Source: Kofleriaceae bacterium (lineage in GTDB: Bacteria > Myxococcota_A > Polyangia > Haliangiales > Haliangiaceae). Taken from it: a stretch of DNA of 64,000 nucleotides. Positions within the stretch are counted from its first letter, which is position 1; every line of letters starts with the position of its first letter. Positions 29,853 through 38,978 of the stretch are shown piece after piece. Below the pieces are notes generated by a model. That model searched no databases. It had not been told where the DNA came from and was given only the letters and a program-made list of their open reading frames with translations. The stretch lies in contig JACKDR010000007.1 of NCBI GenBank assembly GCA_020633495.1, forward strand, positions 124,001 to 188,000, in the 5' to 3' direction. Position numbers and translations under genes: made by a program.

Positions 29853-31274
29853 CTACCGGATGCTCGACGCTCGCGCGTTGGACCGCTGCGCCTCGTGCGC
29901 CGCCGCGACCGCCGCCTCGACCATCCGGCGCTGCTCCGCCGGGTCGGCCCAGCGGGCCTGGACCTCGGGGGCCAGCGTGTCGATGGGATCGAAGTACAGG
30001 AAGTACCCCGGCTTGACCGGCGGCGCCGTGTACACGGCGATGCCGGTCTCGCGATCGTAGTGCTCGAACGAGTGGACGTTGCGCTTGCCGCCGCCGCCCG
30101 GCGCGTCGCACACGAACGTGGGCGTGTGGAAGCCCGCGGTGATGCCGCGGACGTGGCGCTCGAGGTCGCACGCGGTCTGCACCGTGGTCCGCAGGTCCTC
30201 GACGCCCTTCACCATGTCGTGGAGGTAGACGTAGTAGGGCTGGACCTGGCAGTGGCCGAGCCGCTTGATCAGCGTCTGCATCTCGCCGACGGTGTCGTTG
30301 ACGCCGCGGATCAGGACCGACTGGTTGCGGGTCAAGATGCCGCGCTCGAACAGCCCGTCGAGGCCGCGCTTGGTGATCGCGGTCATCTCGTTGGGGTGGT
30401 TGAAGTGGGTGTGCAGGACCACTTCCTTGTGCAGCCTGCGGCCCTTCTCGACGATCGCGGTCAGGGCGTCGAGCCACTCGGTGTCGGTGATCAGCTTCAT
30501 CGGCATGACCGCCGGGCCCTTGGTGGCGAAGCGGATGCGCTTGATGTTGTCCATCGCCAGCAGGCGCTCGCCGATCAGCGTGATCTGGCGGGCCTTGAGC
30601 TGGTAGCTGTCGCCGCCCGACACGACGATGTCCTCGAGCTCGGGGCGCTGCGCCATGTACGCGAACGCCTGCTCCCAGCGGGCCTCGGTGGCCTTGAGCG
30701 ATACCTTCTCGACGTTGTCGGTGTCGAGGCCGACCGCGTAGCTGCGGGTGCAGAACCGGCAGTACACCGGGCAGGTGTCGAGGACCAGGAACAGCGCCTT
30801 GTCCGGGTAGCGGTGGGTGAGCCCGGGGACCGGCGCGTCGGCCTGCTCGTGCAGCGAGTCGAGCTCGAGCTCGGGGTGGTCGGGGCGCAGCTTCGACGCC
30901 ACCGGGATGAACTGCCGGCGCAGCGGATCGGCGTACGGGTCGTCCCAGTTGATGAGCGACAGGATGTACGGCGACACCCGGATCGCCATCGGCGCCTGGT
31001 GGAAGCCGGCGGCGACGTCGTCGAAGAACGTCTGCGGCACCAGGTCCTGGATCGCCGCCAGCAGCTTGGCCGGGTTGGTGATCGAGTTCTTGGCCTGCCA
31101 GCTCCAGTCGAGGAACGTCGCCTCGTCGATCCGCTGGTAGGCGGGCACGCGCTGCCAGAACGGGCCGTCGAGGAGCTGCTTGTAGGTCAGCGACGCCGGG
31201 TCGACCGGCGGCTTGAGGTGCGTGATCTCGGCGCCGGGGGGGCGGGCGCCGATCGTCTTCAGATCGGGATCCAT
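29853..31274 (-). CDS. kamA: Lysine 2,3-aminomutase-type radical SAM enzyme
   Basis: The protein has 473 residues from ATG 31274 (gaggaaacgacc precedes it). The radical SAM motif CPVYCRFC gives C168, C172 and C175 for the 4Fe-4S cluster. CDAPGGGGKRNV contains the PLP-binding lysine K397. Other family segments are DIVVSGGDSYQL and RFATKGPAVMPM. KamA enzymes exchange the alpha-amino group of lysine to the beta position; related enzymes act on glutamate or other amino acids, so the substrate is not certain. The N-terminus is somewhat longer than typical. No beta-lysine acetyltransferase or fermentation genes are adjacent. Confidence 0.9.
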   Translation of the reverse strand: MDPDLKTIGARPPGAEITHLKPPVDPASLTYKQLLDGPFWQRVPAYQRIDEATFLDWSWQAKNSITNPAKLLAAIQDLVPQTFFDDVAAGFHQAPMAIRVSPYILSLINWDDPYADPLRRQFIPVASKLRPDHPELELDSLHEQADAPVPGLTHRYPDKALFLVLDTCPVYCRFCTRSYAVGLDTDNVEKVSLKATEARWEQAFAYMAQRPELEDIVVSGGDSYQLKARQITLIGERLLAMDNIKRIRFATKGPAVMPMKLITDTEWLDALTAIVEKGRRLHKEVVLHTHFNHPNEMTAITKRGLDGLFERGILTRNQSVLIRGVNDTVGEMQTLIKRLGHCQVQPYYVYLHDMVKGVEDLRTTVQTACDLERHVRGITAGFHTPTFVCDAPGGGGKRNVHSFEHYDRETGIAVYTAPPVKPGYFLYFDPIDTLAPEVQARWADPAEQRRMVEAAVAAAHEAQRSNARASSIR

Positions 31275-31622
31275 CGGTCGTTTCCTCGCTGCGACGGCCG
31301 AGCTCGCTGGAGTGGGCACGCCGCCAGGTTGCCAAGGCAGGCTGACAAGTCGGGACCCGCGCGCGAGCCGGGCTCGCGGGGTCGCGCGGACGGGTCAGGC
31401 GCGGGCGTCGGGGACGCCGGGCCGGACGCCGCCGCGGGCGACGTCAGGCATATGGCAGACAGAGCCGAGGAACCACATCTACAGATCCCATAGCGGACCC
31501 CGACCGGGGTTGGCAAGCACGAAGCCGTCCCGTCGCACGCGGCGTCGACCCCGCCGCCGGCGGCGCCGCGGCGTGACGCGCCGGGCCGCGTGGACCGGCG
31601 GGTTCCGTGCCATGGTGAATCC
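31275..31622. other. 348-base divergent intergenic region
   Basis: The gap lies between kamA (minus) and the phosphodiesterase-like gene (plus). It holds no convincing gene. On the minus strand TTGCCA (31516-31511) and TATGGG (31492-31487) form a weak -35/-10 pair with 18-base spacing, which would give kamA a leader of about 200 bases. The imperfect palindrome CCCCGACCGGGG lies in the spacer. No riboswitch was recognised. Confidence 0.35.
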
Positions 31623-33494
31623 GTGGCCGGGTCCCGTCCTCCCCACACCTCCTGGTCGGTGGTCGCCGCCGTCCTGCTGCTCGTGGCCGGCGGCGTCGCC
31701 GCGGTGTTCGCGGCCCGGTCCGGCTCCGAGTTCATGTACGACCTCGAGCAGACCCACCCGGCGCTGTCGCGGGTGGCGCCCGCGCTCGATCCGACCACAC
31801 CGCCGCCGCCGCGGCTCAGCCAGCGGGTCGTGCTCGTGATCGTCGACGGCCTCCGCTACGACACCTCGCGCGAGATGCCGTACCTGGCCGAGCTGCGCGC
31901 CGGCGGCATCGACACCGAGGCGCGGTCGCAGTACCCGACCTACTCCAAGCCCAACTACGTCAACATCCTCACCGGCGTGCCGCCGATGGCCAGCGGCGTC
32001 CGCACCAACCGCTTCCCCGGCTACGTCGTCCTCGACACCCTGATGGACCGGGCCCGGGCCGCCGGCATGCGCACCGGCTTCGTCAGCGACAACGACCCGA
32101 TGCCGCGCCTGTTCCTGCGGCCGCGCGAGCCCGAGCGTCCGCCCGAGATCGAGGACGTCAACGCGATCGAGGAGGGCACCACCGAGGCCGCCGGCGAGGC
32201 CCTCACCGCCGAGCTGCGCGGCGACTTCGACGACGCCCGCTACACGCCGTGGCCGGGCGGCTTCCGCGACGCCGCCGAGGAGCTGCTGGCCGGCGGCGAC
32301 CAGCTCGTCATCCTGCACATCGCGCTGGTCGACGTCGCCGGCCACGCCTACGGCGGCGACAGCGACGAGTACCGCGCCGCCGCCGACACCACCGACCGGG
32401 TCCTGCGCACGGTGCTGAGCAAGCTCGACCTCGGCCACACCACGCTGGTCATCACCGCCGATCACGGCCACACCAACCGCGGCGGCCACGGCGGCCTCGA
32501 GCCCGAGGTGCTGCGGGTGCCGCTGATCCTGGCCGGGCAGGGCATCGTGCCGGGCGCGACCGCGTCGGGCGCGCTGCTGCAGGACATCTCGCCGACGGTG
32601 GCGCGCCTGCTCGGGTTCTCGCCGCCGGGGCACGCCCTGGGCCGGGCCCTGGTCGAGCTGATGGCGCTCGACGACGAGGCCCGTGGTCGGTTCGTCGCGC
32701 TCGACACCACGCGGTCGGCGCGCAACGCCGCGGTGGTCGCGGCCGCGATCCACCGGTCGCGCCAGGCCCGGCTCGAGAAGCGGGCGCTGCGCCTCGGCGT
32801 GCTGATCGCCGGCACCGCGCTGACCCTGCTGGTGGCGGCGTGGCTGCGGCGCCGCGGCGGCATCCGGCTGTACTGGCAGTCGCTCGCGGTCGGCGTGCCG
32901 GCGTTCTTCTTCGTCTACTACACCCTGCTCGGCACGCTGGGGCAGCGGTTCTCGCCGTCGCTGCTGCCGGCGCGCGGCCACATCGCCACCGAGCTGGTCA
33001 AGTACGGCGCCGCGGCCACCGCGGTGCAGATCGCCGCCGGCTGGTGGGCGATGCGGCGCAAGCTCGAGCTCCCCGACCGGCTCGCCACCGCCAACGGCAT
33101 CGCGCTGGTCGGCCTGCTGATCGCGCTGACCCCGGTGGCGCTGGTGTGGACGCTGTTCCCGGGGCCGTACGTCGAGGTGCCGGGGCCGCGCCTGCTGGTG
33201 CTGATCCCGGCGGTGCAGGTCTCGGTCGCCTGCTACGCGGTCGGGGTCGCGCTGACCCTCGCGGTCGAGGTGGTGGTGTTCTTCTCGCGCGCGGTCGATC
33301 CGCGGGTCCGCGCGCTGCGGCTGGAGAAGGCGCTGGCGCGGGCCCGCGTGCTGGCCGAGCTGGCCGAGCGCGGCGAGCTGCCGAAGCGGCGGTCGCGGCG
33401 GCGCGGCCGTGGCGACGGCGCGGCGCCAGGGGCGTCGGCGGACGGGGCGTCGGCGGACGGGGCGTCGTCGTCGGGCGCGTCGTCGTCATCCTGA
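31623..33494 (+). CDS. Membrane-anchored alkaline phosphatase-superfamily phosphodiesterase/transferase
   Basis: About 623 residues from GTG 31623; the start is uncertain, with an earlier in-frame start at 31590. One N-terminal helix (VVAAVLLLVAGGVAAVFAA) leads into an extracytoplasmic catalytic domain. Metal-site motifs are VVLVIVDGLRYDTS, TYSKPNYVNILTG (nucleophile region), HIALVDVAGHAYG and VITADHGHTNRGGHGG. After that come five hydrophobic helices (residues about 400-560) and a low-complexity Ala/Ser/Gly tail. The plan recalls GPI ethanolamine-phosphate transferases (PIG-N/O/G type), in which a lumenal phosphatase-like domain precedes many helices. A bacterial lipid or glycan substrate is inferred only. 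Confidence 0.8.
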   Translation: MAGSRPPHTSWSVVAAVLLLVAGGVAAVFAARSGSEFMYDLEQTHPALSRVAPALDPTTPPPPRLSQRVVLVIVDGLRYDTSREMPYLAELRAGGIDTEARSQYPTYSKPNYVNILTGVPPMASGVRTNRFPGYVVLDTLMDRARAAGMRTGFVSDNDPMPRLFLRPREPERPPEIEDVNAIEEGTTEAAGEALTAELRGDFDDARYTPWPGGFRDAAEELLAGGDQLVILHIALVDVAGHAYGGDSDEYRAAADTTDRVLRTVLSKLDLGHTTLVITADHGHTNRGGHGGLEPEVLRVPLILAGQGIVPGATASGALLQDISPTVARLLGFSPPGHALGRALVELMALDDEARGRFVALDTTRSARNAAVVAAAIHRSRQARLEKRALRLGVLIAGTALTLLVAAWLRRRGGIRLYWQSLAVGVPAFFFVYYTLLGTLGQRFSPSLLPARGHIATELVKYGAAATAVQIAAGWWAMRRKLELPDRLATANGIALVGLLIALTPVALVWTLFPGPYVEVPGPRLLVLIPAVQVSVACYAVGVALTLAVEVVVFFSRAVDPRVRALRLEKALARARVLAELAERGELPKRRSRRRGRGDGAAPGASADGASADGASSSGASSSS

Positions 33495-33577
33495 CATCGA
33501 CGCGCGCGCTGCGTCGCTTTGCCGCCGTGCCACGCGTGGCCTCGGGACCCACCCTTGGCCTACCTCCGGAGGTACCC

Positions 33578-34681
<1,104 letters not shown>

Positions 34682-34694
34682 GCCGCGCCGGCGG

Positions 34695-35291
34695 TCAGTT
34701 CGGCTTCTCGGCGACGAACCAGCCGAACTGGCCCCACAGCTCGGCCGACGCCAGCAGGCGCAGGCCGTGGTCCTCGAGCGCGCCGCCGAACGAGACGCAG
34801 TCGAAGCGATCGACCATCGGGTGCTCGAGGACGCGACGCCACAGCGGGTAGGTCCCGGCCCGCTCCAGGACCTCCTCGCCGTAGAAGCGACCGCCCGGGC
34901 GCAGCACCCGGGCGATCTCGCGGACCGCGTCGCGCCACGCCGCGACGTGGTGGAGGCTGCCGAAGTCGAAGACCGCGTCGTAGGTGTCGTCGGCGGCGTG
35001 GATGCGCTCGGTGTCGCCGACCCACAGCCGGGTGCGGGCGCCGCGGCGCAGCAGCCGGTAACGGGCGCGCTCGATCATCGCGGCGTCGCCGTCGAAGGCG
35101 TCGACCTGATCGGCGCCGAAGTCGTCGAGGATGATCTCGACGCCGGCGCCGTGGCCGCAGCCGAGCTCGAGGGCCCGGCCGCCCTGCATGCGGCCGCCGA
35201 GCTGGCGCAGCCGCCGGGCCTCGAACCGGCGCTGCACCGCGGTGCGCACCGGGTTGTTCATGACCGCCTTCTCGACCGCGTTGCGAAGCAT
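34695..35291 (-). CDS. Class I SAM-dependent methyltransferase
   Basis: The protein has 198 residues from ATG 35291 (MLRNAVEKAVMNNPVR). Motif I is ALELGCGHGAGVEI, the acidic residue after beta-2 is in DAFDGDAAMIERA, motif II is YDAVFDFGSLHHV, and motif III is VLRPGGRFYGEEVL. This is the UbiE/Coq5-like methyltransferase_11 pattern. The substrate is unknown. It converges on the peroxidase gene and diverges from the MarR/exporter operon. Confidence 0.88.
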   Translation of the reverse strand: MLRNAVEKAVMNNPVRTAVQRRFEARRLRQLGGRMQGGRALELGCGHGAGVEIILDDFGADQVDAFDGDAAMIERARYRLLRRGARTRLWVGDTERIHAADDTYDAVFDFGSLHHVAAWRDAVREIARVLRPGGRFYGEEVLERAGTYPLWRRVLEHPMVDRFDCVSFGGALEDHGLRLLASAELWGQFGWFVAEKPN

Positions 35292-35495
35292 GGGGCCTCC
35301 TGGACCGGGTACGAGCGGAGCGCCGACGTCGACAGCGTACCGCCTCTGGCGGCGAAGCGAAGCAGGTTCAACGGGAGCGGCGCCGGGCGTGATCGCGGGT
35401 CGATCCGAGCATTTGCGGCCCCGGGCCGCGCTCGGGCGGCGGCGGCGCCCGCCGCGGCGCTCACGACCGCGGCCCCAGGCTCTTGCGCTCTCGGG

Positions 35496-35517
35496 ATAGT
35501 TGCGATACAGCAACTAT
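35496..35517. promoter_or_regulatory. Palindromic operator of the MarR-family regulator
   Basis: ATAGTTGC (35496-35503) and GCAACTAT (35510-35517) are perfect 8-base arms around GATACA. It ends seven bases before the marR-like ATG. TTGCGA recurs at 35501 and 35518. The site overlaps the likely promoter, so MarR binding should repress its own operon, as is usual for the family. Confidence 0.7.
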
Positions 35518-35524
35518 TGCGACC

Positions 35525-35989
35525 ATGAAAAAGAAGAGCTCACGCATCCGGGCCGAGCTGGAGCGCGCCAGTCGCTTCATGTTCACCCGCATCATCAGCT
35601 CGCTGGCCCGCACGATGCGGCACGAGGAGCTGAGCATCCCGCAGCTCGCGACCCTGCACCTGGTCGACGAGCACGGCTCGATGCGGCAGGCCGCGCTGGG
35701 CGCCGAGCTGGGCCTGTCGGCGTCGGCGGTGTCGCGGCTGGTCGACAGCCTGGTGTCCCGCGACCTCCTGTGCCGGCGCGAGACCGCCACCGATCGGCGC
35801 GCGCGCGTCATCGAGCTGGCGCCGCACGGCCGCGAGCTGGTCGCGCAGCTCGGCGAGTCCCGCGTCGACCTGCTCGAGGACGTCACCCGCACGATGCCGT
35901 CCGGCATCGTCCACCTGATGATCGATAACTTCGAACGCCTGCGCGAGGCCCGCCGGTCGGCGACGCGCGGCGAAGCCAAGGAGGCCTGA
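35525..35989 (+). CDS. MarR-family transcriptional regulator of the exporter operon
   Basis: The protein has 154 residues; ATG 35525 (MKKKSSRIRAELERASR) is chosen because it starts just past the palindrome. The winged helix contains LSIPQLATLHLVDEHGSMRQ, LGLSASAVSRLVDSLVSR and the wing RRETATDRRARVIEL, all typical of MarR. It is followed one base later by the fusion protein gene of an ABC exporter. In E. coli the comparable ybh operon is led by a TetR-type regulator, so a MarR protein is a substitution. It probably releases the operon in response to a drug-like or lipid ligand. Confidence 0.92.
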   Translation: MKKKSSRIRAELERASRFMFTRIISSLARTMRHEELSIPQLATLHLVDEHGSMRQAALGAELGLSASAVSRLVDSLVSRDLLCRRETATDRRARVIELAPHGRELVAQLGESRVDLLEDVTRTMPSGIVHLMIDNFERLREARRSATRGEAKEA

Positions 35990-35990
35990 C

Positions 35991-37034
35991 GTGCGCGCCC
36001 AGCTGCTCATCGTTCCCGTGATCGTCGGCCTCGGCGCGGTCGTGGTGTGGCGGGTCCAGGCCCAGGACGCCTACAAGCACGCCCCGTCGGGCGGCTCGAC
36101 CACCGTCGAGGGCACCGAGACCAGCGCGGCGTCGAAGACCGGCGGCCGGCTGATCGAGGTCCGGGTCCGCGAGGGCGACGTCGTCGCCGCCGGCGACGTC
36201 ATCGCCCGCCTCGACTGCAGCGACGCCGACGCGGCGCTGGCCACCGCCCACGCCCACATCAAGAACGCCGAGGCCCAGCTCGCGCTCGCGGTCGCCGGCT
36301 CCAAGGGCGCCAAGGACGCCGCCGCCGCCGCCGCCGCCCAGGTCGCGGCGATCCAGTCGCAGGTGCGCGCCGCCGAGGTCCAGAAGGCGCAGGCCGAGAC
36401 CGAGCGCGCCCGCATGGAGGCGCTGGCCAAGCAGAACGCGGTGCCCGGCCGCCAGGTCGACCAGGTGACGTTCGCCGACGAGGCCGCCGCCGAGCAGGTC
36501 GGCGCCGCCAAGGCCAGCGTCCACGCCGCCCGGATGCAGTCGAGCGCCGCCGCGGCGCAGGCCCAGGCCGAGGCGTCGCGGATCGAGGTCGCGCGCACCG
36601 GCGTCGAGATCGCGGTCGCCGAGTCGCGGCGCGCCGAGCTCGCGGTCGCCGAGTGCACGATCGCGGCGCCCACCGGCGGCACCGTGCAGGCGCGCCTGCA
36701 CGAGCCGGGCGCGGTCCTGGCGCCGGGCTCGCCGGTGGTGACGATCCTCGACACCCGGGTCGTCACCGCGACGTTCTTCCTGCCCAACGCCGAGCTCGAT
36801 CGCGTCGCCCCGGGCATGCCCGCCGAGCTGCGCGTCGACTCGTTCCGCGACCGCGTCTTCACCGGCTCGGTGCGCCGGATCTCGGTCGAGGCCGAGTTCA
36901 CGCCGCGCAACGTCCAGACCCGCGAGGACCGCGACCGCCTGGTCTACGCCGTCGAGGTCGAGCTGCCCAACGACGACGGCGTGCTGCGCGCCGGCATGCC
37001 GGGGCAGATCACGATCCCCGGCACGGGGAAGTGA
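35991..37034 (+). CDS. HlyD-family membrane fusion protein (YbhG-like)
   Basis: The protein has 347 residues from GTG 35991 behind AAGGAGG. An N-terminal anchor (LLIVPVIVGLGAVVVWRV) is followed by a lipoyl half (GRLIEVRVREGDVVAAGDVI), long coiled-coil helices with Ala/Gln/Glu heptads (residues about 70-215), the second lipoyl half (CTIAAPTGGTVQARLHEPGA) and a beta-barrel (TFFLPNAELDRVAPGMPAEL). It should link the inner-membrane ABC-2 exporter encoded downstream to an outer-membrane channel. No TolC gene is in this operon. Confidence 0.92.
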   Translation: MRAQLLIVPVIVGLGAVVVWRVQAQDAYKHAPSGGSTTVEGTETSAASKTGGRLIEVRVREGDVVAAGDVIARLDCSDADAALATAHAHIKNAEAQLALAVAGSKGAKDAAAAAAAQVAAIQSQVRAAEVQKAQAETERARMEALAKQNAVPGRQVDQVTFADEAAAEQVGAAKASVHAARMQSSAAAAQAQAEASRIEVARTGVEIAVAESRRAELAVAECTIAAPTGGTVQARLHEPGAVLAPGSPVVTILDTRVVTATFFLPNAELDRVAPGMPAELRVDSFRDRVFTGSVRRISVEAEFTPRNVQTREDRDRLVYAVEVELPNDDGVLRAGMPGQITIPGTGK

Positions 37035-37035
37035 C

Positions 37036-38049
37036 GTGGCGACCTCCGACGATCCCGCGGCGGCCGGCGACGGCGCGGCCGGCCCCGCCGCCGCGGCCCC
37101 GACGGCCGACGACGACCCGGCGCCGCTGCTCGAGGCCCGCGGCGTCCGCAAGCGCTTCGCCGCGGTGACCGCGCTCGCCGGCGTCGACCTGGCGCTGCGG
37201 CCCGGCGAGCTGGTCGGCCTGGTCGGCCCCGACGGCGCCGGCAAGAGCACGCTGCTGCGCTGCCTGGTCGGCGTCCTCGATCCGGATCGCAAGGGCGGCG
37301 GCGAGGCCCGGGTCGACGGCGTGTCGTGGGCGCGCGCGCCGGTCGAGGCCCGCGAGCGGCTGGGCTACATGCCGCAGCAGTTCAGCCTCTACGGCGACCT
37401 GTCGGTCGACGAGAACCTGCGCTTCTTCGGCGACCTGTTCGACGTCCCGCGCAAGGCGTTCGCCGAGCGCCGCGAGCGGCTGCTCGGCATCACCCGGCTG
37501 GTCGCCGCCGCCGATCGCCCGGCCGGCAAGCTGTCGGGCGGCATGTACAAGAAGCTGGCGATCGCGTGCGCGCTGCTCCACGACCCGCGGGCGCTGGTCC
37601 TCGACGAGCCGACCAACGGCGTCGACCCGGTCAGCCGCCGCGAGCTGTGGGCGCTGCTCTACGAGTTCGTGCGCGACGGCGTCGGCGTCCTGGTCGCGAC
37701 CGCGTACATGGACGAGGTCGCGCGCTGCGGCCGGGTCGCGATGCTGCACCAGGGGCGGATCCTCCGCGAGGGCACGCCGGCGGCCCTGCTCGCCGGCTTC
37801 GACGGCGCGGTGCTCGCGGTCCACATCGCCGACCGGCGGGTCTTCCACGAGATCGCCGACGACGATCCGCGGGTGATCGCGTCGACCCCGGCGGGCGCGA
37901 GCCTCAAGGTCGTGACCGCCGCGGCCGACGCCGACGCGGTGGCGCAGCGCCTGATCTCGGTCGGCGCCACCGTCGAGCGCGGCAAGCCCGACTTCGAGGA
38001 CCTCTACCTGGCCGCGGCGCACGGCGCCGAGGTCGCGGAGGCGGCGTGA
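37036..38049 (+). CDS. ABC transporter ATP-binding protein, first of two (YbhF N-half-like)
   Basis: The protein has 337 residues from GTG 37036, one base after the upstream stop. An Ala/Asp-rich N-terminal extension of about 30 residues comes first. Walker A is GPDGAGKSTLL, the Q-loop lies in GYMPQQFSLYGDLSVDEN, the signature is LSGGMYKKLAIA, and Walker B is RALVLDEPTNGVDP. The signature LSGGMYKK is characteristic of the N-terminal half of YbhF-type fused ATPases. After residue 250 there is a C-terminal domain. It overlaps the second ATPase gene (GTGA), so the two subunits probably form a heterodimer. Confidence 0.92.
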   Translation: MATSDDPAAAGDGAAGPAAAAPTADDDPAPLLEARGVRKRFAAVTALAGVDLALRPGELVGLVGPDGAGKSTLLRCLVGVLDPDRKGGGEARVDGVSWARAPVEARERLGYMPQQFSLYGDLSVDENLRFFGDLFDVPRKAFAERRERLLGITRLVAAADRPAGKLSGGMYKKLAIACALLHDPRALVLDEPTNGVDPVSRRELWALLYEFVRDGVGVLVATAYMDEVARCGRVAMLHQGRILREGTPAALLAGFDGAVLAVHIADRRVFHEIADDDPRVIASTPAGASLKVVTAAADADAVAQRLISVGATVERGKPDFEDLYLAAAHGAEVAEAA

Positions 38050-38978
38050 CCGTCGCCCACGAGATCGAGGTCCACGGCCTGCGCCGCCGCTTCGGCAGCT
38101 TCGAGGCCGTGCGCGGGGTCTCGTTCGAGGTCGAGCGCGGCGAGATCTTCGGCTACCTGGGCGCCAACGGCGCCGGCAAGTCGACGACGATCCGGATCCT
38201 GTGCGGCCTGCTGGCGCCGTCCGACGGCCGCGCGATCGTCGCCGGCCACGACGTCGCCCACGACCCCACCGCGGTGCGCCGCGAGGTCGGCTACATGTCG
38301 CAGCGGTTCTCGCTGTACCCGGATCTGACCGCGCTCGAGAACCTCGACTTCTTCGGCGGCGCCTACGGCATCCCGCCGCGCGCGCGTCGGGCCCGGGCCC
38401 GCGCCCTGCTCGGCGACGTCGGCCTCGATCCCGACGACCGCCGCGCCACCTCGGCGATGCCCGGCGGCACCCGGCAGCGGGTCGCGCTGGCGGCGTCGCT
38501 GATCCACGGCCCGCGGATCGTCTTCCTCGACGAGCCGACCGCGGGCGTCGACCCCGAGGCGCGCCGCAACTTCTGGCGCATCATCCGGCGCCTCGCCGAG
38601 GGCGGCACCACCGTCTTCGTCACGACCCACTACATGGACGAGGCCGAGTACTGCGCCCGGGTCGGGCTGATGGTCGACGGCGAGCTGATCGCGCTCGACA
38701 CCCCGGTCGAGCTCAAGCGGGCGTGGGTGCCGGGCCGGCTGATCGCGGTGCGCGGCCGCGGCCTCGACGCCGCGGCGCTGGCCGGCGTCCCCGGGGTCAC
38801 CCACGCCGAGCCGTTCGGCGCCGGCCTCCACGTCCGCGGCCCCGCCGACCAGCTCGACGACGCCACCGTCCGCGCCGCGCTGGAGCGCGCCGGCGGCCGC
38901 GACCTCGAGCTCGCGCCCGCCGAGGCCACCCTCGAGGACGTCTTCCTCGCGGTCGCGCGCCAGGGGGCGGCGGCGTGA
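38046..38978 (+). CDS. ABC transporter ATP-binding protein, second of two (YbhF C-half-like)
   Basis: The protein has 310 residues from GTG 38046. Walker A is GANGAGKSTTI, the Q-loop lies in GYMSQRFSLYPDLTALEN, Walker B is RIVFLDEPTAGVDP, and the switch region is VFVTTHYMDEAEYC. The signature is MPGGTRQRVALA, departing from LSGGQ at its first two positions. The C-terminal 90 residues form the accessory domain seen in ABC-2 ATPases (AEATLEDVFLAVARQG). In E. coli YbhF both ATPases are one polypeptide; here they are separate overlapping genes. Confidence 0.92.
   Translation: MTVAHEIEVHGLRRRFGSFEAVRGVSFEVERGEIFGYLGANGAGKSTTIRILCGLLAPSDGRAIVAGHDVAHDPTAVRREVGYMSQRFSLYPDLTALENLDFFGGAYGIPPRARRARARALLGDVGLDPDDRRATSAMPGGTRQRVALAASLIHGPRIVFLDEPTAGVDPEARRNFWRIIRRLAEGGTTVFVTTHYMDEAEYCARVGLMVDGELIALDTPVELKRAWVPGRLIAVRGRGLDAAALAGVPGVTHAEPFGAGLHVRGPADQLDDATVRAALERAGGRDLELAPAEATLEDVFLAVARQGAAA

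Noticed and set aside
31275..31622. Riboswitch in a possible 200-base kamA leader
   Set aside because: No conserved riboswitch core (lysine or SAM type) could be recognised, and the promoter that would create the leader is weak.
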